The notes below the pieces were generated by a model that ran no database searches, was not told the DNA's origin, and saw nothing but the letters and a program-made list of their open reading frames with translations. A DNA stretch of 64,000 nucleotides from Myxococcota bacterium (GTDB lineage: Bacteria > Myxococcota_A > Polyangia > Polyangiales > Houyiibacteriaceae), in NCBI GenBank assembly GCA_028284955.1, contig JANQQS010000005.1, forward strand, positions 65,946 to 129,945, in the 5' to 3' direction. Position 1 is the stretch's first letter. Each line of letters begins with the position of its first letter. Both the position numbers and the translations under genes were made by a program. Positions 9,402 to 18,199 of the stretch are shown here, one piece after another.

Positions 9402-9636
9402 GAATCGGAATCCAGAGGCTGACGCCGAACCCGAGTCTGACGCCGAACCTGAACTCGGTGCTGAACCAGCAGCTGAGTCCGATCCAGATCCGGATCCTGC
9501 ATCGGGATCGGGTGCAGATGCGGGTTCGGCGTCGGGTTCAGGTTCAGGTTCAGGTTCGGCATCTGAATCGGGTTAAATCGGGTCCCGCTTCGGCGTCAGG
9601 TTCCGACTCTGCGTCTGGTTCCGCAACGGTTCTTGA
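9402..9636. repeat. Degenerate hexamer tract (unit near TCGGGT/TCAGGT)
   Basis: Immediately after the lipoprotein stop, and up to the stop of the convergent kinase, the sequence is built from imperfect 6-base units such as TCGGGA, TCGGGT, TCAGGT (three in a row) and TCGGCG. The tract is not open in the frame of the preceding gene. A closely similar tract sits in the same position relative to the kinase at 32668. Confidence 0.75.
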
Positions 9637-11220
9637 CTAGTAGATAAACTCGTCGGCAAGCGGCAGTTCGCTGGAGCCTGTCGAGTTTCCAGTCGCCGGC
9701 TTGGCGCGCTTCGAAGGCGTACGCTTTTTGACAGACTTTCTGATTCGGCGCGGCCGGGTAATCTTTCGCACAGCGCGCTTGCTCGATAGGCGCGGCTTTG
9801 CTTCCACGCCTGCGTCCGCCGACGCATCAAGGTCGCTCGCTCTAGTGAGGTCGCTCACTCGAGTGAGGTCGCTCGTTTTCGAAGTGAGAGTCTTCGGCTC
9901 CCGCGATGGTGCAGCGCTTTTTGATGGCGAACTCGGCGCCGGACTCAACTCTCGATCCAGAGACGGACCCGGAGTCGCGTCAGAAACGACCGTGGGCTCC
10001 TCTGAACGACGGGTAGCGCGCGCCTCGGGCTCGGGCCGGGCAAACGCAAACACGGCGAGGCTGCCCACCACCACTGCGCTCGCGACCACCCACGCCCAGC
10101 GGCTCGAGACCGAGTCGCGAACCGTTTTTCTGAGCCAACTCTCAGGCAAGCGCGGCGCCGAATCATCCGCCCCCGCCAGCAAAACCTCCGAGGTACTGAT
10201 CGTCATATTGCGCATCACGTCGTCGGGTGCGTGCTTTGATATCTCAGGAACCGCCTGCGCCTCTGGGGGAACAAGGGATTTCGCGCCGCGGATCTGCTCG
10301 GCCATCGCGGTTTGCAACAGCTCGGCGAGGTGAGACTCATCAAGCATCAGCCCATTCGGCATGACTTCGCCGAGATGGCGTCGAAACGCCTGCGCGGAGG
10401 GGTGGCGTTTTTCTGGGTCTGCCGATAACGCTTTCATCACGACTGCGTCGAGCGCTTTCGGAACTCCGGGCATGATGGCACTCGGCGGGTCGACTTTGGG
10501 GTTGATGACTTTTTTCACCAACGCCGCCACATTGTTTTCGGCGCGAAACAGGCGACGCATGGTGAGCATTTCCCAAAGCACGATGCCCAGCGCGTAAATA
10601 TCGGTTCGGCGATCGACTTCGCGGCCTTCGACTTGCTCTGGCGCCATGTAGCGGACTTTGCCTTTGAGCGAAGTGCTGGTGGTCTCTTGGAGGCGGCGAC
10701 TCGCTTTGGCGACCCCGAAGTCGATAAGCTTGACGAAGCCATCATAGGCGAGCAGCACGTTTTGCGGGCTTACGTCGCGATGGACGACCGAGAGCAAATT
10801 GCCTTCTTGATCCTTGAGCTCGTGGGCAGCGTGCAGCCCGTTGCAAATCCGCGACGCAATGTGCACTGCGAGCTCTGGCGTGAGGCGTCGTTTTCTACGC
10901 GCCAGCTCGTGAAGCAGCTGGGCGAGCGAGCAGCCGTGCACATACTCCATGACGAGCACGTTCTGCCCACCGATTTCCCGCAGCTCTTCGATATGAACCA
11001 CGTTGGGATGGTGGATACGCGCCGATAGATGGGCTTCGTCGACGAACATCCGCACGAAGTGTGGGTCCTGTGCGAGATGTGGATGCACTACCTTGAGCAC
11101 CACGTGCTTCGAAAACCCAGACGCACCTTTGCGCCGGCCTAGATACAACGTCGCCATCCCGCCCGACTTCAGCTGGGCGATGATCTCCAAATCGCCCAAC
11201 TGTTCTCCAACTTGGACCAT
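9637..11220 (-). CDS. Membrane-anchored Ser/Thr protein kinase (Hanks type)
   Basis: The protein has 527 residues. The kinase domain spans roughly residues 8-270, with a loose Gly loop (LKSGGMATLYLG), the ATP lysine in VVLKVV, catalytic loop VVHRDVSPQNVLL, metal-binding LIDFGVAK and activation segment end YMAPEQV. All catalytic residues are present, so it should be active. A TM helix (WAWVVASAVVVGSLAVFAFA) follows at about 372-392. The C-terminal part is then presumably periplasmic and is Ser/Thr/Lys-rich, with an 18-base in-frame repeat giving SDLTRV/SDLTRA units and a very basic end. It lies 126 bases downstream of the trypsin gene on the same strand. Substrates are unknown. Confidence 0.92.
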   Translation of the reverse strand: MVQVGEQLGDLEIIAQLKSGGMATLYLGRRKGASGFSKHVVLKVVHPHLAQDPHFVRMFVDEAHLSARIHHPNVVHIEELREIGGQNVLVMEYVHGCSLAQLLHELARRKRRLTPELAVHIASRICNGLHAAHELKDQEGNLLSVVHRDVSPQNVLLAYDGFVKLIDFGVAKASRRLQETTSTSLKGKVRYMAPEQVEGREVDRRTDIYALGIVLWEMLTMRRLFRAENNVAALVKKVINPKVDPPSAIMPGVPKALDAVVMKALSADPEKRHPSAQAFRRHLGEVMPNGLMLDESHLAELLQTAMAEQIRGAKSLVPPEAQAVPEISKHAPDDVMRNMTISTSEVLLAGADDSAPRLPESWLRKTVRDSVSSRWAWVVASAVVVGSLAVFAFARPEPEARATRRSEEPTVVSDATPGPSLDRELSPAPSSPSKSAAPSREPKTLTSKTSDLTRVSDLTRASDLDASADAGVEAKPRLSSKRAVRKITRPRRIRKSVKKRTPSKRAKPATGNSTGSSELPLADEFIY

Positions 11221-11346
11221 GAACGGCGAACCTTGAAATAGTCCCCAAAGCCGGACGTTGGCTCCAAAGACCCAAAGAACGCTCCAAATTTACCCCAAAC
11301 TGGTGCTGCCATCCACTGTGGTCGATCGAGCCGAAAATCCGAGGCC

Positions 11347-12231
11347 CTATCGGCAAAAGGGCGATCCGGAGAGGCAATCGTCGATCCATGGCCGGAATGC
11401 CGAAACCCGGGTGTACACATCAGGTATCGCGCCGTTGCAGGCTCCAGTGTTCGCATCGGTGGCGCCGAAACTCACTACGCCAACCTGAACGCCGCCAAAG
11501 TGCAGGGGGCCGCCGCTATCGCCGCGACACGATCCTTGGACCGAGGTGGCCGATGCGCAGAGTTGCGAGCCTTGAATCACCTGCAGGGGCCTCCATTTCT
11601 CGGCGCACTGCTGGTTGGAGACAATGGGATAGTCCAAGCGCTGAAGCACCGAGCTCACCGAGGCTTGGTTGGTCGCGCCCCATCCGCGGAGCTGCGCGTT
11701 ATCTCCCGCATCTGGGTCACGATCCTTGGTGGCAAGCGCCGTGGTGGGGGCAGTGGTCGGCGCAGAAAGCTTCATGAGCGCGATATCGTGCGCCGGGCTC
11801 GTTCCGCCTGCGTAGAGATAGTGGCGTTTGATTTCAGAGAAGCGAATCGTGTTCGCGCTCGTACACTGGTTCAAGTTCTGCACGCCCACGCAGCCACGCA
11901 ACGAAGTGAGCGGAATGCCGAAGAGGCCGCCAAATTCTTTGACGCAGTGCGCGGCGGTGAGCATCCATTCCTCATCGATCAGAGTGCCTGCGCAGTGGTG
12001 CCTCCAGGTGCCATCTTTAAAGAGCACTTGCATCGACACGAGCCACGGCTCAGCCGCCGCGTCGGTGCCTCCGCGGACCTCGTTCGATGAGCTCTCCACT
12101 TCGGTAATCACTTCATCCGAAAGCGGTTCGATATCACCCGTGCAGCCGATCAGCCCATGCGCTGCCAGCGCGATTGCGCTGATGGTGCTCGCTCGGCTCC
12201 AAGAAAAGATCTTCGTTTCGGGTTTCTTCAC
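11347..12231 (-). CDS. Trypsin-like serine protease, lipoprotein (S1A)
   Basis: The protein has 294 residues. Translation starts at GTG, fixed by GGAGG 6 bases upstream. The signal peptide ends LIGC, so the enzyme is a lipoprotein. The maturation site is near EVRGGTDA, in place of the usual IVGG. Catalytic residues are His95 in LTAAHC, Asp149 in AHDIALMKL and Ser239 in CRGDSGGP. Six residues before the serine lies Gly, not the Asp of trypsin, so Arg/Lys specificity is not expected. It follows the small tail-anchored gene by 26 bases in the sigma-factor operon, suggesting control by that ECF factor. Confidence 0.92.
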   Translation of the reverse strand: MKKPETKIFSWSRASTISAIALAAHGLIGCTGDIEPLSDEVITEVESSSNEVRGGTDAAAEPWLVSMQVLFKDGTWRHHCAGTLIDEEWMLTAAHCVKEFGGLFGIPLTSLRGCVGVQNLNQCTSANTIRFSEIKRHYLYAGGTSPAHDIALMKLSAPTTAPTTALATKDRDPDAGDNAQLRGWGATNQASVSSVLQRLDYPIVSNQQCAEKWRPLQVIQGSQLCASATSVQGSCRGDSGGPLHFGGVQVGVVSFGATDANTGACNGAIPDVYTRVSAFRPWIDDCLSGSPFCR

Positions 12232-12257
12232 TGCAAACCTCCTACTTCAACGAACTT

Positions 12258-12536
12258 TCACATCCCAAACGCGACCCACGCGACGATCGAAGCCACCGCC
12301 ACCGCCACCGCGCCAATCACGATCACGAACCGACGACGGCGGCGACGAGCTCGCTGTACAACGGATCGCGCAATCGAATACGACTGCTCTTCCGACAACC
12401 ATTCCGCAGGGCCCTGACCCTCTGTGAGCGGCTCCCACAACAGGCCCGCGCCCTCTTCGGTCTCATGCTCGCTAGCCGCCCGTTCTGCCGGAGCAGCTAA
12501 ATCCGTTTCGCGATCTGATTTCGATGCTGGACTCAC
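12258..12536 (-). CDS. Small tail-anchored protein coupled to an ECF sigma factor; anti-sigma candidate
   Basis: The protein has 92 residues. The GTG start overlaps the TGA of the sigma gene (GTGA) with GGGGAAGG 6 bases upstream, a clear translational coupling. The first 65 residues are acidic and soluble, then RARRRRRR precedes one hydrophobic helix (FVIVIGAVAVAVASIVAWVAF) that ends the protein. This topology puts the acidic domain in the cytoplasm. Position and topology suggest an anti-sigma factor, but no zinc-binding HxxxCxxC motif is present and I recognise no family. That role is an inference. Confidence 0.8.
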   Translation of the reverse strand: MSPASKSDRETDLAAPAERAASEHETEEGAGLLWEPLTEGQGPAEWLSEEQSYSIARSVVQRARRRRRRFVIVIGAVAVAVASIVAWVAFGM

Positions 12537-13150
12537 GGTGCACCTTCCCCCGCGCACGATCGCACCCGCAGATGGGAAACACCATGCCGAATCCGGCTGC
12601 GTACCGTCTCCGTCGGGATCGACAGCTCGGAAGCGATTTCCGCGATGCTCATGCCAAGCACGTGGTGCATGACGACCGCGATGCGTTGTTTTCCAGGTAG
12701 CTCGTCAAGGCGATCGACCAACCGACGGCGCGTGAGATAGCGCTCGCCGGGCGCCTCGCGGCTCGGCAGCTCCTCCGAAGGCACAAGTGAAGAACGCTGT
12801 CGTTCACGCGCTCGTTTGCGCTGGCTCGCGAGCGTTACGCGGAGCACGATGCCATCCACCCACGACGCAAAGCGCCCTTCGCCTCGAAAACTCGGAAGTC
12901 GTTCGATGACTTTCACCAGCGCGTCCTGAGCAATATCGTCCACCGATTGATCTCCCCGCACCAAATAGCGCACCAGATTGCGTACGCGAGGAAGCAGCTC
13001 GACCACCAGCGATTCGGTCGCCTTCGTGTCTCCCTTCGCGGCCGCGAGCACGCGCGGGTCGATGCCCCCCGGCGCATCCACCCGGCCGCGCGCGCGTTCC
13101 CGACCCGTCACGGTCAGTTGAAATCCCCTCGCATAAACATCAGCGTACAT
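12533..13150 (-). CDS. ECF-type RNA polymerase sigma factor
   Basis: The protein has 205 residues. Region 2 is visible as LVRYLVRGDQSVDDIAQDAL and SFRGEGRFASWVDGI (core binding and -10 contact), and region 4 as LDELPGKQRIAVVMHHVLG followed by the helix-turn-helix MSIAEIASELSIPTETVRSR. The length is typical for a group 4 sigma factor with a short N-terminal extension. It heads a run of genes on the minus strand: tail-anchored protein, trypsin, then kinase. It presumably directs transcription of its own operon in response to an envelope cue relayed by the coupled membrane protein. Confidence 0.92.
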   Translation of the reverse strand: MYADVYARGFQLTVTGRERARGRVDAPGGIDPRVLAAAKGDTKATESLVVELLPRVRNLVRYLVRGDQSVDDIAQDALVKVIERLPSFRGEGRFASWVDGIVLRVTLASQRKRARERQRSSLVPSEELPSREAPGERYLTRRRLVDRLDELPGKQRIAVVMHHVLGMSIAEIASELSIPTETVRSRIRHGVSHLRVRSCAGEGAP

Positions 13151-13225
13151 CGGTTTCCATCATTGCGGCCGCCCCATCGCTACGCGACGAGGCCCCGGCA
13201 GTTCGACGTATGGATTTCTGTTCAT

Positions 13226-13299
13226 GTGCATCCTGGCGGGGGAGTTTGGGTGAATCGGCGGGGTCGTACCCCGACGAGAGGGTCTGGGTGCCAGACCCT
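13226..13299 (+). repeat. Dispersed paired-hairpin element, copy A
   Basis: The element reads GGAGTTTGGGTGAATCG, then hairpin CGGGGT-CGT-ACCCCG, a short spacer, then hairpin GGGTCTGG-GTG-CCAGACCC. It lies 7 bases past the stop of the beta-helix lipoprotein gene (13306) and upstream of the sigma factor. Inverted and diverged copies lie at 27998-28385. The second hairpin could also act as a terminator for the gene at 13306. Confidence 0.8.
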
Positions 13300-13305
13300 A
13301 AAAAA

Positions 13306-14763
13306 CTAAAGCAATAGACTCTCGCATCTGCCCTCTACGCATACCAGCGGGTCGCAACAATCAGAATCCCCTTCGCACGCGCCACAAGCGCCATCCATGC
13401 AGGCTTGGCTGCTGTCGCACATGCCGCAGGTTTCACACGTGGTGGTGGTGGGAGGCGCTTCGCAGGTCTTGCCCGCTTCGAGAATCGCTCGGTCGTAGTG
13501 AATGGTGGCGCGGCCCGCGGCGGCGAAATCTTTCGCGAACACCGACCCGAACACTTCCAGCGCTCCGGCTCCGGTCACCACCGCTTGCGGCGCATAGAGA
13601 TTGCCTACGAACGCGCTCCTCCCCGCCAAAGCAATCGCTTGGTCTCCGGCAACGTATACGCGCGTCGCGGCAGGGCGCTCTTCGGAACCGAACGTGATCG
13701 TTCCTGCGGAAACCAAGTTTCCTTTGATGAACACATCGAGCTCGCCTTTCGTGCCGAGCTCAACTTCGAGCGACCCGGCCATGGCGACGTTCTTTTCGAC
13801 AAAGAGCGCGGTGCGACCGTTGACAACGAGTGTAAGCGCGCCGGCTCCCCCTACCGAATCGACATAGAACCGACCGCAGGGCAGCTCCACGCGCTCTTCG
13901 CCTGCCACGTTGGTTAGCGCATCAGCATCGAGATCTGCTTCGTCGTTGTCGTTGTTTTCAGCTGCCGCGGCTACGAGCGCTGAAACATCGAGCAAATCCT
14001 CGGCATCACAGGCGCAGGGAGCGTCTACCTGAACGTCTTCACGCACAACCTCGCCGGCTACCTCCAGCGAACCCGTGAAAGCCTGTAGCTCGCCCGGCGT
14101 TTGAATCAAATCGCGCCCGATAGACAGAGTCCCAGCTCCTACAAGAGTGCCATCGAGAGAAAAATCTCGTGAGATGTCCATCCCCCCCGCGGCGCCAAAC
14201 CTCCCCGACGCAGAAACATCGCCGAGCACTTCGTGGTCTCCGCCGGCGAGGAACAGCCCCTTCGATCCAGCGACCGTCAACGACCCGCCCACGCTTATTT
14301 TGCCGCCAACACTGAACACATCGTTGGTTCCCACCGCACCGCCGCCCATATCGTCGGCGGCAAACGAACTATCGCTCGAATCCCCCGCATCGGTCGTGAG
14401 CGCGCCGGCCACCGACACCGTTCGACACGCGCAGAGCGCAGAGCGAAACGTGCGCGCGGCGATTTCTCCGGCACACGTTTTGGTGATGCTCGTGCTGTCG
14501 CCGACCACCACGGGCGCTCCTGTCCCAGCGCAAAACGATTCGCGCGTGCCCCCGATCGTCGACGCGCTCGCTTCCGCCGATTCTTCGCTGGCGCTCACCC
14601 CATCTACGCCCCCGTCTACGTCAGCCTGGGGCGCGGTGTCGCCGCATCCGCCAAACCCCAAGAGCGCCCCGGCAAACGCCACCAGCACCAAAGCGTCGCT
14701 TCGACACTGATTCCCTCGCTGATGTCTGCCGTTTGTGGAGAAAAAACCCGCGAAATAGCCCAC
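13306..14763 (-). CDS. Bactofilin/DUF7305-like beta-helix lipoprotein with Cys-rich end
   Basis: The protein has 485 residues. GTG start chosen for its GGAG 6 bases upstream. Lipobox is FGGC. The body is a series of short beta repeats (KISVGGSLTVAGS, DVSASGRFGAAGG, TLVGAGTLSIGRD) like polymer-forming/bactofilin proteins. It is followed by a segment of the type seen in DUF7305 and pilus-assembly-associated proteins (GELDVFIKGNLVSAG, RVYVAGDQ, FVGNLYAPQAVVTGAG, VFGSVFAKDF). The last 50 residues are Cys-rich (CETCGMCDSSQACMDGAC). It is likely a rigid, surface-exposed fibre or adhesin. Its partner genes are unknown. Confidence 0.78.
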   Translation of the reverse strand: MGYFAGFFSTNGRHQRGNQCRSDALVLVAFAGALLGFGGCGDTAPQADVDGGVDGVSASEESAEASASTIGGTRESFCAGTGAPVVVGDSTSITKTCAGEIAARTFRSALCACRTVSVAGALTTDAGDSSDSSFAADDMGGGAVGTNDVFSVGGKISVGGSLTVAGSKGLFLAGGDHEVLGDVSASGRFGAAGGMDISRDFSLDGTLVGAGTLSIGRDLIQTPGELQAFTGSLEVAGEVVREDVQVDAPCACDAEDLLDVSALVAAAAENNDNDEADLDADALTNVAGEERVELPCGRFYVDSVGGAGALTLVVNGRTALFVEKNVAMAGSLEVELGTKGELDVFIKGNLVSAGTITFGSEERPAATRVYVAGDQAIALAGRSAFVGNLYAPQAVVTGAGALEVFGSVFAKDFAAAGRATIHYDRAILEAGKTCEAPPTTTTCETCGMCDSSQACMDGACGACEGDSDCCDPLVCVEGRCESLLL

Positions 14764-14882
14764 GCCAAGCTCCTCTGCCCGCACCGATCCCGCCGATCCA
14801 AACGGCGGCCTTCCGGGCTGTCGTACTGTGTAGGTGCGCGGACCCTCCCGAACGGGTCAAAGAAAGTTCAAACTTTTTCGAG

Positions 14883-16499
14883 CTACGCGTACGTCCACAC
14901 GAGCCAAGCTGAAAGCGCAAGCAATGCGCCAGCTTGCACGCGAAACTGAGAATACCGAAACTGAGAATACCGAAACTGAAAAAAACACGGTCGCGGCGCG
15001 GCGAGGCTCGGTTTCTCCTCAGGAATCGCTCGCGACGCTTCAGTCGACCGCGCGGGAGTCGCGAGCGCTCGCGCCGGTGGAGGCTCGGTCGCCAAGCTGA
15101 CCGCAGCAATCACCACACACGTCAATGCAAAGAAGATTCCGCCAAGAATCGTCTCGTGAATTTGGGGCCACCGCAAGAAGGTCCGCGAAACAAACGTCGC
15201 GACCGATATCGCCTGCCCGAACACCAACCCACAGAGTGCCCCGCGGGCGTTCGCGCGAGGCCAAAAGATACCCAGCACAAACAATGCGACGACAGGAGGA
15301 AACGCAAACGACAGCGCGGTTTGAAGATACGCAAAAATGTTCGCCGAGCGCGCCACCACGGGTACCCACACCACGCTGATCACCATGAACATCACGGTCA
15401 CCACACGCCCGATTCTCGTCAGCGCGGCGTCGCTGGTATAGGGACGAAGCTTCTTGACAAAATCCATGGTGACGAGGGTCGACGCAGAATTCAGCGTCGA
15501 GTCTATGCTGGACATGATCGCAGCCACCAGCGTCGCCAACACAAGCCCCCGAAGCCCGGTTGGCAAGATCTCAGTCACCAGGGTTGGAAACGCAAGGTCT
15601 GGGCGCGCCAAGTCGGGATAGAGATGGCGCGCAATGATGCCAGGAAAGATCATGGTAAAGAGCACCGACAGCTTGAGCAATCCATTGAGCAGCGCGCCCT
15701 TGCGCGCATGGTCCACATCCCGCGCGGCAAGCACGCGCTGCACCACAAACTGGTTGGTGGTCCAGAAGTACAAGTTGATGATGGGAATGCCCGTCAGCGC
15801 GCCGAGCCACGGCATGGTCGGATCGTCGCTCGGCTGAAAGAGCCGCAGCTTGGACGGCGGTGTGGCTTCGACCACCGCCTCCCACGAGCCCGCCGCCTCG
15901 AGAGCGAACAACGCAAGCACGCTCGTTCCAACAATCAAGACGACGGACTGAAACGTATCGGTATACACCACCGCCGAGAGCCCCCCTGCGGCGGTATAGA
16001 GCCCGGCAATCAATGCAAGCGTCGTGCTGGATAACCAAAGCGGAACGGATGGAAAAAAGAGCTGGATGACCAACGCACCCGCGTACAGCGTGGCCGCGGT
16101 ATCGATGAGAATGTTGCCGGCAATAGTCAGCGCCGAAAAATAGTAGCGACAGACGGGGGAAAAGCGCTGCTCGAGATATTCCGGAATGGTGTAGAGTCTG
16201 GATTCTAGGTAGCGCGGCACAAAAAACGCCGCGAACACCACCATCACTACGGCGACCATCCACTCGTAGTTGGCGACGGAAATACCCGAATCATAGGCCG
16301 CGCCAGCCAACCCGACGAGCGTAGTGCTCGACACGTTCGACGCGAAGAGCGAAAGCCCGACCACAGGCCAGCCCAGGCGCCGGCTCGCGAGAAAATATTC
16401 TTCGGGGTTGTTCTGGCGCCTGGCAAAGCGAACACCAATCACCAACACGACCGCGAGATACAGACCGACCAGCCCTAGGTCGATAGGATGCAGGTTCAA
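14883..16499 (-). CDS. Sodium:solute symporter (SSS family, SGLT-like)
   Basis: The protein has 538 residues with about 13-14 TM helices. SSS family marks are GLSLFASNVSSTTLVGLAG (Na/substrate site in TM1-2), RLYTIPEYLEQRFSP and AAIMSSIDSTLNSASTLVTM, whose serines form the Na2 site in SGLT-type transporters. The family imports sugars, inositol or other solutes with Na+. The tail carries a 15-base tandem repeat giving QFRYSQFRYSQFR. The likely start is TTG, since no ATG or GTG precedes the first TM helix. It lies just after a repetitive 31-codon leader frame. The sugar-like substrate is an inference. Confidence 0.92.
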   Translation of the reverse strand: MNLHPIDLGLVGLYLAVVLVIGVRFARRQNNPEEYFLASRRLGWPVVGLSLFASNVSSTTLVGLAGAAYDSGISVANYEWMVAVVMVVFAAFFVPRYLESRLYTIPEYLEQRFSPVCRYYFSALTIAGNILIDTAATLYAGALVIQLFFPSVPLWLSSTTLALIAGLYTAAGGLSAVVYTDTFQSVVLIVGTSVLALFALEAAGSWEAVVEATPPSKLRLFQPSDDPTMPWLGALTGIPIINLYFWTTNQFVVQRVLAARDVDHARKGALLNGLLKLSVLFTMIFPGIIARHLYPDLARPDLAFPTLVTEILPTGLRGLVLATLVAAIMSSIDSTLNSASTLVTMDFVKKLRPYTSDAALTRIGRVVTVMFMVISVVWVPVVARSANIFAYLQTALSFAFPPVVALFVLGIFWPRANARGALCGLVFGQAISVATFVSRTFLRWPQIHETILGGIFFALTCVVIAAVSLATEPPPARALATPARSTEASRAIPEEKPSLAAPRPCFFQFRYSQFRYSQFRVQAGALLALSAWLVWTYA

Positions 16500-16500
16500 G

Positions 16501-16596
16501 TCAACGTACCTTCGCGCTCAAGTTCCCTGCAGCCATATCCCTGGCAGCCATATCCCTGGCAGCCATGTCCCTGGCGACCATGTCCCACCGAGGCAT
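16501..16596 (-). repeat. Five 15-bp tandem units forming a 31-codon leader frame
   Basis: Units near ATCCCTGGCAGCCAT span 16522-16596. On the minus strand they encode an open frame beginning with ATG and repeating MAARD three times, which stops one base before the TTG start of the symporter gene. It could be translated and couple ribosomes into the weak TTG start, or it could be incidental. No ribosome site of its own is obvious. Confidence 0.6.
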
Positions 16597-16607
16597 ATCT
16601 CTTAGAA

Positions 16608-18029
16608 TCAGGCAGCACTTGATTCGCGCGTGTATCGCACCATCTTACCGGGTGCATGCAGCCTTTCGACACGACGAACATGAAGTTCGAGGTTGCCAAA
16701 CCGAGACCATATGTCGCGACGAATGCGCCGTTCGAATTCGTCGCGCGCATGGCCACCGTAATCGGGCGGCGGAACCCAATCGATGTGGATCGCGCCGCAT
16801 GGCTGGCCGCGCTGGCTTCCGTGGCTGTGCTGTATCATCGGACTGCACTGCCTCATCTGGTAGTGGAACGCGCCACCGCGCTCCATGATCGCCCCTAGTT
16901 CACGAGGATCGAACCGCTGGGTCTCGTCGCCGTCGGGGTGCTCAAAGAAATGATGCCCTACGCGACCCGCGATATCGGTGATGGTCTGGCCCTTTGTTCC
17001 ATCGGAACGTTCCGACCGCTCGAGCGTCCCCCAATCACCCGTCCGATAGCGGACGAGAGGCGTCAGCCAATTCAGCATACTGGTCACCACAAACTCCCCA
17101 GTGCCTTCATCCGATAGGGTGCCGTCTTCTCGCAACACTTCCACGTACATGCCGGGAAGCACACGGAGCCCCCCTTTTGGTTGTTCTTCCTCTGCCACCC
17201 CTCCGGTTTCTGTGAGCCCATACACGTCGAGCACCGGGCAACAAAAGTGCTCGGCGAGGAACGATCGGTAGTTGTCGTAGAGCGGCGAACTGCTGAGGCA
17301 CAAAACAGCAGGCTGAATCCGCTGATCTGCTGGCCCCATTTCTTGGTCGAGCTCGGCAAGCGCCACCGCATGCCACGTCGAGGTGCTGATGATGGCCGGA
17401 GCATGTTTTCGTAATACGGCGACGGTTTCCCGATCCTCTTCATCGGTGCTGATGCCTGCGGCTTCCTCTTGGTTGGTCGGCGTGCGATTTCGTGAGAACT
17501 TGAACGCCTGAATCAACGCGAGCTCGTTCGCGGGCATGACGATCGCAGGCTTCGATCCTGCTACTTGATCGTCGAAGTGAGAGACGCGATTGTAGAGCTT
17601 CGCGACGCCCAACTGGCGTGACCTCAAGCGTTTCGCGGCGTTTGGATGCCGCGCAAAAATGCGGTCCCAGAACCCGTAGACCCTCGCATACATCGCGACC
17701 GAGTCGTACGCGACGTGAATCGAGCACCCGGTAAACGCGCTCGTTTCGGAAATCATCGTGCTCGAAGTCTCAGCTCCTCGGGCGACAAAGCTATCCCCAT
17801 CGCGCTCCAAATCGGCGCGCGACACCAGTGGAAAATCCTGAACATGCAGTGCTGTCTCTCTGTGGGTGCGGGCAACATGCGCATAAAACGGCACGCGGTT
17901 GGCTACGTACTCAAGAAATCGGTTCGATCCTTCTTCGGTACTCAACAGGTGCATGCGATCCTGAAACTCCGAATACGCGTCGATCGAAGCCTTTAGATGA
18001 ACCACCCTTCGGACATTCTCGTTTTGCAC
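16608..18029 (-). CDS. Adenylate-forming enzyme, PaaK/CapK-like (phenylacetate-CoA ligase superfamily)
   Basis: The protein has 473 residues, close to PaaK length. The A5 motif is DVYGLTETGG (about residue 270) and A7 is PLVRYRTGDWG. The phosphate-loop region (SETSAFTGCSIHVAY) is degenerate compared with SSGTTGKP. The N-terminal RVPFYAHV is typical of PaaK/CapK proteins. The enzyme should activate a carboxylate with ATP; CoA or another nucleophile is the acceptor. The start is GTG with GGA 7 bases upstream. It lies downstream of a 50-residue double-glycine leader peptide gene on the same strand, separated by a 13-bp repeat array, so a link to peptide modification is possible but unproven. Confidence 0.85.
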   Translation of the reverse strand: MQNENVRRVVHLKASIDAYSEFQDRMHLLSTEEGSNRFLEYVANRVPFYAHVARTHRETALHVQDFPLVSRADLERDGDSFVARGAETSSTMISETSAFTGCSIHVAYDSVAMYARVYGFWDRIFARHPNAAKRLRSRQLGVAKLYNRVSHFDDQVAGSKPAIVMPANELALIQAFKFSRNRTPTNQEEAAGISTDEEDRETVAVLRKHAPAIISTSTWHAVALAELDQEMGPADQRIQPAVLCLSSSPLYDNYRSFLAEHFCCPVLDVYGLTETGGVAEEEQPKGGLRVLPGMYVEVLREDGTLSDEGTGEFVVTSMLNWLTPLVRYRTGDWGTLERSERSDGTKGQTITDIAGRVGHHFFEHPDGDETQRFDPRELGAIMERGGAFHYQMRQCSPMIQHSHGSQRGQPCGAIHIDWVPPPDYGGHARDEFERRIRRDIWSRFGNLELHVRRVERLHAPGKMVRYTRESSAA

Positions 18030-18053
18030 CGCAGCATCCTTCGACAGTGTTCG

Positions 18054-18157
18054 GCGACATCATTCAGCGACATCATTCAGCGACATCATTCAGCGACATC
18101 GTTCAGCGACATCGTTCAACGATGTGGTCTTGCGACATCGTCCTGCGACCGTTCGAA
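18054..18157. repeat. Tandem array, eight 13-bp units (GCGACATCATTCA)
   Basis: Five units are identical or differ at one base and three more are degenerate. The array fills most of the gap between the stop of the small peptide gene and the start of the adenylate-forming enzyme gene. A period of 13 rules out a coding repeat. Confidence 0.9.
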
Positions 18158-18199
18158 CTCGATGAAGGCTCGGTCGAACGATCACAGGACCTCCTGAAA

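Noticed and set aside
9079-9576. Acidic/Ser-Gly low-complexity frame (EADAEPESDAEP... type)
   Set aside because: It overlaps the Cys-rich lipoprotein in another frame and then merely follows the hexamer tract. No start signal supports it.
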